From Bacillota bacterium (GTDB lineage Bacteria; Bacillota; Desulfotomaculia; Desulfotomaculales; JAJYZD01): DNA of 7,031 nucleotides. Location of the stretch: the NCBI GenBank assembly GCA_021800315.1, contig JAJYZD010000200.1, forward strand, positions 1-7,031, given 5' to 3'. Of the stretch, positions 1-5,610 are shown piece after piece (position 1 is the stretch's first letter; every line of letters begins with the position of its first letter). Position numbers and translations under genes: made by a program. The notes below the pieces were generated by a model. That model worked only from the letters and a program-made list of their open reading frames with translations, was not told the DNA's origin and made no database searches.

Positions 1-11
1 GGGGTTAAGCA

Positions 12-1331
12 GTGTCATACTATGACCGCGAGGTGGAAACCCTGACTCGTAAAGAAATCAATGAACTCCAGTTTGACCGGCTGAAGTGGCAGGCTCTTCG
101 CTGCTACGAATCTCCCTTCTACAGGGATAAGTGGGATGCGGTGGGATTTTCACCGCGTCATCTTCAAAACTTGTCCGGTGTGGCCAATATTCCTTTCGTA
201 ACCAAAGACGAACTGCGCCTTGAACAGGCCAAGTTTCCACCTTTTGGGCGCTTTGTGGTCGGACCCCGCGAGACCTGGCGCGAAATACATCCCTCGTCCG
301 GAACGACCGGCAACCCGGTTTATACCATTTGGGGAGAAGATGATATCGCGAACATCACGGATGTTACGGCCCGGACGATGTGGAGTTTCGGCGTCCGGCC
401 GGGTGACATTATTCAGAATGCTTTCAGTTACGGCCTGTGGGTAGCGGGGATGTCCGCGCACTATGCGGCCGGGAGACTGGGTTGTCTGGTGATCCCGATC
501 GGTGCCCAGTTAACCAACAAGCAGATTGAGTTCATTGTCGGTGCCGGCTCCACCGTCCTGCTGTGCACCCCCTCCTATTCCGTACATATTGCGGAAAGAA
601 TCGCGGAGGCAGGTATTTCTCCGGACGATACAGCGCTGCGTCTCGGCTGTTTCGGCGGGGAGGGCGGTACCGAGAATCCGGGCACGCGGTCCAAGATTGA
701 GCGGGGTCTCGGCATCTCCGCCTATGATTACTACGGTATAGCCGAACTGGGCCCCACTTTCGCCTCGGAATGTACCGAAAAAGCAGGTCTGCACTGGGCG
801 GAAGATCACTATTACGTGGAAGTCGTTGATCCCGGGACGAAGATGCCTTGCTCCGAGGGAGAGACCGGCGTTCTGGTAATCACCCACCTTACCCGGCAGA
901 CCACTCCCATGGTAAGATACTGGACCAACGATATGGCCAGGGTGGTTCACGAGCCTTGCCGTTGCGGCCGTACGCATGCCCGCTCCCCCGGGGGCATTTT
1001 GGGCCGCTCGGACGACCTCGTCATCTATAAGGGGGCGAAGTTCTATCCCCTCCAGGTCGAAAAGGTGGTACGCAGCTTCACCGAACTCAGTTCCGAGTAC
1101 CGGGTGGAACTGGCCTGCGATGAGGTCGGACATGACGTCTGTACGGTTGTGGTTGAGGAAGTTGCGGCGCTGGCCCCGTCGGTAAGGGAAAGCTTCCGGA
1201 AAGCCCTGCGGGAAGAAATCCTGGTGACCCCGGAAATCAGGGTGCAACCTTTTGGGACTCTGGAGAGGACGGCTTTTAAGGCAAAAAGACTGTTCGACCT
1301 GCGTCATACAACCGTTGCTTCGCCAGACTGA
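12..1331 (+). CDS. Phenylacetate-CoA ligase (PaaK)-family adenylate-forming enzyme
   Basis: This 439-residue protein belongs to the PaaK family, cytoplasmic enzymes that activate an aryl or other carboxylic acid with ATP and join it to CoA. Visible motifs in order are the phosphate-binding loop SSGTTGNP (residues 95-102), YYGIAELG (240-247), YWTND (303-307), a PCRCGRTH segment with Cys316 and Cys318, the hinge motif GRSDD (331-335), and a C-terminal FKAKR whose Lys423 aligns with the catalytic lysine of the family. Length is normal and nothing essential is missing. The start is GTG with a GGGG stretch seven bases upstream; the resulting N-terminus (YYDREVETL) resembles family members, but the upstream region is cut by the window. 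The substrate cannot be told: phenylacetate, a benzoate-type acid or another acid are all possible. It stands alone on the plus strand, convergent with rnpB, and I found no clear terminator after it. Base composition looks less GC-rich than the genes to the right. Confidence 0.93.
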   Translation: MSYYDREVETLTRKEINELQFDRLKWQALRCYESPFYRDKWDAVGFSPRHLQNLSGVANIPFVTKDELRLEQAKFPPFGRFVVGPRETWREIHPSSGTTGNPVYTIWGEDDIANITDVTARTMWSFGVRPGDIIQNAFSYGLWVAGMSAHYAAGRLGCLVIPIGAQLTNKQIEFIVGAGSTVLLCTPSYSVHIAERIAEAGISPDDTALRLGCFGGEGGTENPGTRSKIERGLGISAYDYYGIAELGPTFASECTEKAGLHWAEDHYYVEVVDPGTKMPCSEGETGVLVITHLTRQTTPMVRYWTNDMARVVHEPCRCGRTHARSPGGILGRSDDLVIYKGAKFYPLQVEKVVRSFTELSSEYRVELACDEVGHDVCTVVVEEVAALAPSVRESFRKALREEILVTPEIRVQPFGTLERTAFKAKRLFDLRHTTVASPD

Positions 1332-1497
1332 AGAAATTGTAGTGGTTGGAACCGGAACACCTGCCTTCCCGGCCGTAAAGCATCCCGATATACCAGGCGG
1401 CGGAGCCGGGCAACTCGTTCGTCCGCCCGATTACGTGCTAATCTGTCCGTTGCCGGTCACTCTACTGGAACGGTAGGAAGAAGAGGAGCGATAAGTT

Positions 1498-1656
1498 CAA
1501 AACCCTGCCTGTCAGTATCATACATTCCTGGCAGGACAGACTCCTTGCAATTCAATTATGGCAAGGGCTCTAAGAAAGAAAGGCAATCCAGTGATCCTGG
1601 ACTATCTTTCTTATCTTATCCGATTCCATCCTGGCAGCATTTTCCTTCGTCTTCAT
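1498..1656 (-). ncRNA. Candidate small transcript (sRNA or leaderless short ORF)
   Basis: This is inferred from signals only. A consensus-spaced promoter-like element (1663-1691) would start transcription near 1656. About 120 bases further there is a hairpin with arms CCTGCC and GGCAGG (plus-strand 1530-1535 and 1504-1509) followed by GTTTTG, a weak terminator-like end. In between lies a nested stem-loop at 1571-1613. An ATG sits six bases past the -10 box and opens a 28-codon frame ending in TAG at 1570-1572; its translation is lysine- and glutamate-rich near the start (MKTKENAARME) and matches nothing I recognise. If real, the product could be a small RNA of about 155 nucleotides or a leaderless message. 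It could equally be chance in AT-rich DNA. Confidence 0.22.
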
Positions 1657-1662
1657 GTAATA

Positions 1663-1691
1663 ATTCTAGTCCATGCGCCAAAAAATGACAA
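1663..1691 (-). promoter_or_regulatory. Promoter-like element, sigma-A type, minus strand
   Basis: Reading the minus strand, TTGTCA (1686-1691) is separated by exactly 17 bases from TAGAAT (1663-1668). Each hexamer matches the sigma-A consensus at five of six positions. It faces away from rnpB, beginning just after the rnpB terminator, and points toward the 3' end of the acyl-CoA ligase gene, so any long transcript would be antisense to that gene. AT-rich DNA yields such matches by chance, so this is a candidate only. Confidence 0.4.
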
Positions 1692-1710
1692 GACCCATAT
1701 ATGTATCAGA

Positions 1711-1734
1711 TTAGTACTAACAATATTCATATTG
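1711..1734. repeat. Two adjacent palindromes upstream of the orphan promoter
   Basis: TTAGTACTAA (1711-1720) is a perfect 10-base palindrome. It is followed directly by CAATAT-TC-ATATTG (1721-1734), an inverted repeat with six-base arms and a two-base centre. They lie 19 to 43 bases upstream of the -35 box of the minus-strand promoter-like element. That position would suit a regulator binding site, but the sequences match no operator I recognise. Confidence 0.35.
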
Positions 1735-1763
1735 ATGTAGAAAGCATAATTTCCTAGACGAAT

Positions 1764-1804
1764 AAAAAAGCTCACTGAGTGCGACATAATTCCCCCCAGT
1801 GAGC
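1764..1804 (-). terminator. Rho-independent terminator of rnpB
   Basis: On the minus strand, GCTCACTG (1797-1804) and CAGTGAGC (1770-1777) form a perfect eight-base-pair stem around a 19-base loop, followed at once by six T residues (1764-1769). It lies 40 bases past the 3' end of the RNase P RNA, so the primary transcript would carry a short 3' trailer to be removed. On the plus strand there is no T-run, so it should not stop transcripts coming from the convergent ligase gene. Confidence 0.88.
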
Positions 1805-1844
1805 CATAACCTCGGAACTCTGGTCTGAATTCCTAATAAAAGTA

Positions 1845-2206
1845 CGGGTGAGCAAACCTGTAAGCCGAGTTCTGTCGTGGATGATCATCTATCTGGGACG
1901 CCAGTCGCCTGACGCCTCGTGCGACGCTACCCGGAGGCGGGACGGGCAGCCCCATATGCCTCCCTATTGGTCTTGCTCCAGGTGGGGTTTACCTAGCCGG
2001 CAAGTCGCCATGCCGCTGGTGCGCTCTTACCGCACCGTTCCATCCTTACCAGCCGGTTGACCCCGGCTGGCGGTTTATTTCTGTGGCACTATCCTTGAGG
2101 TCGCCCCCACTGGGTGTTACCCAGCACCCTGCCCTGCGGAGCTCGGACTTTCCTCAGGCCGGACCGTTTGACGGCCTGACCCGCGACCATCCAGTTTACT
2201 CACCCG
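1845..2206 (-). ncRNA. rnpB: RNase P RNA, bacterial A type
   Basis: This is the catalytic RNA of RNase P, which removes 5' leaders from tRNA precursors. Read on the minus strand it carries GAGGAAAGTCC (2145-2155), the GGTGCGG...GCGCACC hairpin (2018-2036), the AGGTAAACCCCACC...GGAGCAAG core, and ACAGAACTCGGCTTA (1861-1875) near the 3' end. The two ends pair in a 13-base-pair P1 helix (2194-2206 with 1845-1857) with a single G-U wobble, which sets the boundaries to within a few bases. A P3 stem is visible (2173-2179 with 2154-2160), and a P15 stem (1958-1963 with 1933-1938) encloses an L15 loop, typical of type A. At about 362 bases the length is normal. The L15 loop reads TATGGGGCTGCCCG, where E. 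coli has AAGGTACGGCCCG. Its own promoter and terminator flank it. Confidence 0.97.
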
Positions 2207-2225
2207 AATATTTTTTTCTTATCCC

Positions 2226-2254
2226 ATTATACCACCGGACGGCGGGCGTGGCAA
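2226..2254 (-). promoter_or_regulatory. rnpB promoter (sigma-A, extended -10)
   Basis: On the minus strand, TTGCCA (2249-2254) is followed after exactly 17 bases by a perfect TATAAT (2226-2231). TG one base before the -10 box makes it an extended -10. Transcription should begin near 2218-2220, about 12-14 bases before the P1 helix of the RNA. The element lies inside the last codons of the zinc-ribbon gene, and that gene's TAA stop (2227-2229) is part of the -10 hexamer. Strength near consensus suits a stable, abundant RNA. Confidence 0.88.
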
Positions 2255-2985
2255 CCCCGGCGGTACTTCGCCGCCGCCCGCTCCCAGTAGAGGAGGCGCC
2301 CGCAAGCGGGGCAGTTCACCACTCCGTCCTGCAGTTTCAGGCGTTTCAGTTCCGAGAAAGGTACGGGCGCGTGGCAACCGTTGCAGATGCCTTTCTCCAC
2401 TTTCCCGACCGGATCCTTGAAGCGGGTCTTCAACTGCACGTAGCGCTTCCAGAGGCCGGCGTCCACCGCGTCGATCAGCCGCTGCCTGTTCAACGGAATC
2501 TGGGAAAGCGTCTTCCTGATGTTTTCCACGTTCATCTGGTAGGTGGTTTGCAACCGCCGGTACTTCTCCTTGTGCCGGGACAGGCACCGTCCCTGCTCGT
2601 CTATGCGCCGGTGTATACGCTCCATGACCTCCAGCAGGGAAACCTGCCGGCCCTCCAGCCTTTTCAGTTTCTCCTTCAGCAGTTGCACCCGCTCGGCGGT
2701 CGCGACCCCCTCCGGCGAATCAGTCCCGTACCGGCTGAAAAGCTCCCGTTCTATGGAGGCTATCTCCTCGCGCATCTTCACGTCTTCAACGTCAAATGCC
2801 CTTATATCCTTTTTGAGCCGTCCGTATTCCTCCCTGGTCTCCTGCAACTCTTCCTGGGCCAGGTCGATGCTGTTCTTGAGATTTTTCAACTCTTCGGGCA
2901 CAGACTGGTCCTTGAGGCGCTCCTCCAGCAGCCGCCTGTGCATGTCGAGCACCTGGATCTCCCAAAGCAATTTCATGTCGGGCAT
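2227..2985 (-). CDS. Coiled-coil protein with C-terminal C4 zinc ribbon (DUF164 / zf-RING_7 family)
   Basis: This protein of about 252 residues is of the conserved bacterial family with a long N-terminal coiled coil and a C-terminal zinc ribbon. Residues about 5-165 are rich in Glu, Lys, Arg and Leu with heptad-like spacing. The C-terminus carries two CxxC pairs, Cys201/Cys204 (CNGC) and Cys225/Cys228 (CPAC), expected to bind one zinc ion. A nucleic-acid-related role is often supposed for the family, but the function is not firmly known and I do not assign one. I chose the ATG at 2983-2985 because GGAGGAG (2994-3000) lies eight bases upstream and the resulting N-terminus (MPDMKLLWEIQVLD) fits the family. 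The frame stays open upstream to 3093, but that extension has no ribosome binding site and looks non-coding. The gene follows nif3 after a 129-base gap, and its last codons contain the rnpB promoter. Confidence 0.9.
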   Translation of the reverse strand: MPDMKLLWEIQVLDMHRRLLEERLKDQSVPEELKNLKNSIDLAQEELQETREEYGRLKKDIRAFDVEDVKMREEIASIERELFSRYGTDSPEGVATAERVQLLKEKLKRLEGRQVSLLEVMERIHRRIDEQGRCLSRHKEKYRRLQTTYQMNVENIRKTLSQIPLNRQRLIDAVDAGLWKRYVQLKTRFKDPVGKVEKGICNGCHAPVPFSELKRLKLQDGVVNCPACGRLLYWERAAAKYRRGCHARRPVV

Positions 2986-3043
2986 GAGAATCGCTCCTCC
3001 GGCTCGCACAACTCTTGCCTCTTTCCCCGCTCGTTCCACTCTT

Positions 3044-3071
3044 ACTATACAAGATATCCCCTGCAAATACC
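3044..3071 (-). promoter_or_regulatory. Possible promoter of the zinc-ribbon gene
   Basis: In the 129-base gap after nif3 the minus strand shows TATAGT (3044-3049, five of six to the -10 consensus). The hexamer 17 bases upstream, TGGTAT, is a poor -35 match. The gap is long for a strictly co-transcribed pair, so an internal promoter is plausible, but the evidence is weak. Confidence 0.25.
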
Positions 3072-3098
3072 AGTGATCGGCGCAAAAAGCCAAATCTC

Positions 3099-3114
3099 CG
3101 GGCCGATCGGCCCG
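3099..3114. repeat. 16-base perfect palindrome directly after the nif3 stop
   Basis: CGGGCCGATCGGCCCG is a perfect palindrome that abuts the TAG stop of nif3 (3115-3117). As RNA it could fold into a six-base-pair GC hairpin with a GATC loop. On the minus strand the first T-run (five T) begins ten bases after the stem, too far for a classic intrinsic terminator. It may attenuate or protect the 3' end of the trmK-nif3 message. Confidence 0.5.
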
Positions 3115-4233
3115 CTAAAGATACCAAAAGGGTTCGTCCGCCTTTGAGGCCGTGTGGACTGCCACCGGCCATGACTTTTCCCGGCAGCGAGCGGTAAGAA
3201 AAGCGCCCAGCGCCGGGATGACGATCCTTTCGGTGGCGGCGTGGCCGGCCTCGACGAAACAGAATCCTTCGGCCAGCATATCCCGCCCCTCGTGATACTT
3301 TACCTCGCCGGTGACCAGAACCTGGGCGCCCGCCTGGTACGCTTCCCGCCACAACGAGGCGCCGCTGCCGCCGGCCACCGCCACCCTCTCCAGCACCCGG
3401 TCCGGCGGCCCGCCCAGCCGCACCCGCTCCGCACCAAGAGCCGACTTGACCTGCGCGCCAAGTTCCTTCAAGCTCCCGGCGACCGAAAGACGCCCCACCC
3501 ATAGGAGACCCAGGCGTTCGATCCGGTTTTGCAGGTCGAAGAGGTCGTAGGCCACCTCTTCGTAAGGGTGGGCGGAAAGCATGCCCGAGAGCACTTCTTC
3601 CAACCGGCCGGCCGGGACGATGGTTTCCAGCCGGGCCTCCCCGACCCGGGTTAATTCGCCCGTGCGGCCGGTGAAGGGGTTGGTGCCGGGTCCGGGTCGA
3701 AAAGTGCCGGTGCCCCGGACGCTGAAAGTGCAGTCGCTGTAATCGCCCACCTGCCCGGCCCCCGCCCGGCAAACCGCCTCCCGCACCTGTTCCAGGTGGG
3801 TTTCCGGTACGAAGACGGCGAGTTTCAGGTAGTTTTCCCCGCTTCCGGTCCCCAGGGGCCGGCGGTCGACCAGGCCCAGCTTCCGGGCCAGCACCGCGCT
3901 CACGCCTGCCCCGGCCTTGTCCAGGTTGGTGTGAGCCACGTAGAGACCGATATCCCGCCTCAGGAAAGAGGCGACCAGTCGTCCGCGGGCCTCGTCCAGA
4001 CGGATATGGGGCAGGGGGGCGGGAAAGAGCGGGTGATGGGTCACCACCAAGCCGACACCATTGGCCGCCGCCTCCTCCAATACCTCCTCAACCGGATCCA
4101 GGGCCACCAGCACACCCTTCACCGGCCGCCCGGGATCGCCCAACTGCCAGCCCACCCGGTCCCAGGGCTCGGCCAGGCGTACGGGAGCGTACTCCTCCAC
4201 CAGGCCGGTCAGGTCTTTTCCCCGAACAGACAC
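3115..4233 (-). CDS. Nif3-like dinuclear metal-centre protein (YqfO/GTP cyclohydrolase I type 2 family)
   Basis: This 372-residue protein matches the long Nif3 form typified by Bacillus YqfO. The two halves of the Nif3 fold flank a CutA/PII-like insert of about residues 132-235, which contains the signature AHPYEEVAYD (221-230). The expected metal ligands are all present: His66 and His67 (THHPLF), His101 and Asp105 (HTNLD), and His331 and Glu335 (GHAATE). Members are often annotated as GTP cyclohydrolase I type 2, but the physiological role is unsettled, so the reaction should be taken as unknown. The start is GTG at 4231-4233, chosen because GGGAGGTG (4239-4246) lies five bases upstream and MSVRGKDL is a typical N-terminus. 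It overlaps the end of trmK by 25 bases, implying co-transcription and probably translational coupling. Confidence 0.94.
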   Translation of the reverse strand: MSVRGKDLTGLVEEYAPVRLAEPWDRVGWQLGDPGRPVKGVLVALDPVEEVLEEAAANGVGLVVTHHPLFPAPLPHIRLDEARGRLVASFLRRDIGLYVAHTNLDKAGAGVSAVLARKLGLVDRRPLGTGSGENYLKLAVFVPETHLEQVREAVCRAGAGQVGDYSDCTFSVRGTGTFRPGPGTNPFTGRTGELTRVGEARLETIVPAGRLEEVLSGMLSAHPYEEVAYDLFDLQNRIERLGLLWVGRLSVAGSLKELGAQVKSALGAERVRLGGPPDRVLERVAVAGGSGASLWREAYQAGAQVLVTGEVKYHEGRDMLAEGFCFVEAGHAATERIVIPALGAFLTARCREKSWPVAVHTASKADEPFWYL

Positions 4234-4910
4234 CGCCGCACCTCCCGAATCTCCCCCAATAGTGTATCCACCTCCCCCGCCCGCGGAACCGGGCCGCGGG
4301 CCCCCGCCAGACTCCGGCGCAGGACCTCCAGCCGCCCGGCCAGGCGTTCCAGGTGGACCGGCAACAGGGGGTCCCGGTTCTCGATGAGCCGGGGACCCAC
4401 GGTCAGGGCCAAAAGATCCGGCAGCGGCGCCCGTCCGGGGACGGCGGCCATAACCACGTAGAGACGCCCACGCTCACGAACCAGGCGCTCGGCCACGATG
4501 TACCGGTCATGTTCGTACAGCCACTGTCTGAGACGCCGTTCGCCGTTCATCGGCTGCAGGATCAGGAGCGGGCCGGCGGCCAGCACGGCCGGGGCGGCGG
4601 TCAGCATGGCCCGCATGGTGTTGCCGCCCATGCCGGCCAGGACCACCGCGTCCGCCTCTCCCGGCGCGAGGACGGAAAGGCCGTCCCCCCTTCGCAACTC
4701 GACGCGCTCGCGCCAGGGAAAAGAAGCCAGGTTGGCCCCTGCCAGACGCAGGGGCCCATCGGCCACTTCCGTGGCGATCACCCGGGGGCAAACGCCCTCC
4801 CGCACCAGGTACATGGGCAATAAGGCGTGGTCCGTACCGATGTCCGCCACCACCGTCCCCCGCGGTACCAGGGAAGCGACCTGCTTCAATCGCGGTGTCG
4901 GTTCCGCCAT
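4209..4910 (-). CDS. trmK: tRNA (adenine(22)-N(1))-methyltransferase TrmK
   Basis: TrmK methylates N1 of adenine 22 in the D-arm region of certain tRNAs using S-adenosylmethionine. The predicted cytoplasmic protein has 233 residues, normal for the family. An N-terminal Rossmann-type domain shows the SAM-binding loop ADIGTDHALLP (about residues 22-32), ATEVADGPL (46-54), GDGLSVL (75-81), VLAGMGGNTM (90-99) and LQPMN (118-122). A helical tail of about residues 170-233, rich in Leu, Arg and Glu, follows as in other TrmK proteins. I start at ATG 4908-4910 because AGGGGTGA (4915-4922) lies four bases upstream; an upstream in-frame TTG at 4923-4925 lacks a site. Its 3' end overlaps nif3, the neighbour it commonly has in Bacillota, and it appears to have its own promoter. 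Confidence 0.94.
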   Translation of the reverse strand: MAEPTPRLKQVASLVPRGTVVADIGTDHALLPMYLVREGVCPRVIATEVADGPLRLAGANLASFPWRERVELRRGDGLSVLAPGEADAVVLAGMGGNTMRAMLTAAPAVLAAGPLLILQPMNGERRLRQWLYEHDRYIVAERLVRERGRLYVVMAAVPGRAPLPDLLALTVGPRLIENRDPLLPVHLERLAGRLEVLRRSLAGARGPVPRAGEVDTLLGEIREVRRCLFGEKT

Positions 4911-4945
4911 AACGTCACCCCTCAACCCGGGGGACCTCCGCCCCT

Positions 4946-4974
4946 ATCTTACTCCGGACCGGGCGGCCTGGCAA
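4946..4974 (-). promoter_or_regulatory. Promoter of the trmK-nif3 operon
   Basis: On the minus strand, TTGCCA (4969-4974) is separated by 17 bases from TAAGAT (4946-4951). The -35 hexamer matches consensus at five of six positions and is identical to that of rnpB; the -10 matches at four of six. It lies in the 71-base gap between the spoIIM-like stop and the trmK start, leaving a leader of about 30 bases that contains the trmK ribosome binding site. Confidence 0.55.
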
Positions 4975-4981
4975 CACGGCG

Positions 4982-5566
4982 TCAGCGATAGACGGCCATC
5001 ACGTGGGGAGTGACGAAAGTTTCGACGGCTGCGGCCGCCAGCAGGAGCGGCGCCACCCAGCGCAGGCCGGCCCCCATGCGTCTGAAAAACCCGATCTTCC
5101 TTTTTACCGCCCAGATGGCCAGGGCGCCCGCGAAGAAAATGGTGGACAACTCAATGACACCGTGCGGCAGCAGGCCGGCCGCCAAAAAGCGGAAAGGGGC
5201 GCCGGACGCATGGAGACTCCTGGCCAGGGCGCCGAGCACCAAACCGTTACTGATGACCACCAGGTAGGAGACCAAGCCACCCAGGTAACCGCCCAGGATG
5301 AGGAGCAACAGCGCCACCATCAGGTTTTTGACCCAGATCGCCAGCATCAGCTCGACCGAATTGAGGCCGAGGATGAACTGGAACGGGCCCAGGAAGGCCC
5401 CGCTCCGGATGGTCTGGGAAACAAACGGGGAATGGGCGGGGGTCAGGGCGTAACCGGCTGCCGCGGTCACGAGGTAAACCAGGGCCAGCACGACCCAGTA
5501 GAAAAATACGCTCCTGCCCCCCGGCCGCCTGTCGTAAGTGCGGATGTACAAATCATTTTGTCTCAT
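4982..5566 (-). CDS. spoIIM: Stage II sporulation protein M (SpoIIM/DUF95 family) membrane protein
   Basis: This 194-residue integral membrane protein belongs to the SpoIIM family. In spore formers, SpoIIM works with SpoIID and SpoIIP in septal peptidoglycan remodelling and engulfment of the forespore. Hydrophobic segments lie at about residues 20-40, 81-114 (probably two passes), 125-153 and 169-187. The family hallmarks LPHGVIEL (133-140) and VETFVTP (181-187) are both present. It is slightly shorter than Bacillus SpoIIM. The family also has members outside sporulation, so sporulation use is inferred from the Bacillota context. The start is ATG 5564-5566; an in-frame TAA two codons before it excludes a longer protein. 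The ribosome binding site is poor: TAAGG almost touches the ATG. It follows leuA by 44 bases with no clear promoter between them. Confidence 0.88.
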   Translation of the reverse strand: MRQNDLYIRTYDRRPGGRSVFFYWVVLALVYLVTAAAGYALTPAHSPFVSQTIRSGAFLGPFQFILGLNSVELMLAIWVKNLMVALLLLILGGYLGGLVSYLVVISNGLVLGALARSLHASGAPFRFLAAGLLPHGVIELSTIFFAGALAIWAVKRKIGFFRRMGAGLRWVAPLLLAAAAVETFVTPHVMAVYR

Positions 5567-5572
5567 GCCTTA

Positions 5573-5591
5573 GGGGTTCGACATGAACCCC
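5573..5591. repeat. Hairpin in the leuA-spoIIM gap
   Basis: GGGGTTC (5573-5579) and GAACCCC (5585-5591) form a perfect seven-base-pair stem with a five-base loop. It lies between the leuA stop and the spoIIM start, ending six bases before the ATG. No T-run follows on either strand, so it is not a classic terminator. Its position beside a weak ribosome binding site would allow an effect on translation or on message processing. Confidence 0.5.
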
Positions 5592-5610
5592 CGTAGTTCC
5601 TGCCCCAGGG

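Larger units (their letters stand above)
1332..1844. other. Long intergenic region between convergent units
   Basis: There is no convincing protein gene in these 513 bases. The left part (about 1332-1480) is still GC-rich and keeps an open plus-strand frame that ends in TAG at 1474-1476, but it has no start of its own. The rest is AT-rich, with 92 G+C in the 240 bases 1561-1800. It contains the rnpB terminator, a minus-strand promoter-like element, two adjacent palindromes, a nested hairpin (outer arms 1571-1578 and 1606-1613, inner arms 1587-1591 and 1597-1601) and a second weak hairpin at 1504-1535. A 60-codon plus-strand frame at 1558-1740 lacks a ribosome binding site and resembles no family I know. 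Confidence 0.7.

Noticed and set aside
1571..1613. Nested hairpin considered as an intrinsic terminator
   Set aside because: The outer stem is AT-rich, it has an asymmetric internal loop, and no T-run follows on either strand.
1558..1740. 60-codon plus-strand frame in the AT-rich gap
   Set aside because: There is no ribosome binding site, no recognisable similarity, and it overlaps the promoter-like element and palindromes.
2986..3093. N-terminal extension of the zinc-ribbon protein to 3093
   Set aside because: The first possible start has no ribosome binding site, and the extra 36 residues do not resemble the family; GGAGGAG before 2985 decides the start.
2083..3147. 354-codon plus-strand open frame
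   Set aside because: It starts inside rnpB and runs antisense through the zinc-ribbon gene. The minus-strand reading has family motifs and a good ribosome binding site; the plus-strand translation resembles nothing.
4911..4925. Upstream TTG start for TrmK
   Set aside because: The TTG overlaps the AGGGGTGA that serves as the ribosome binding site of the ATG at 4908-4910.
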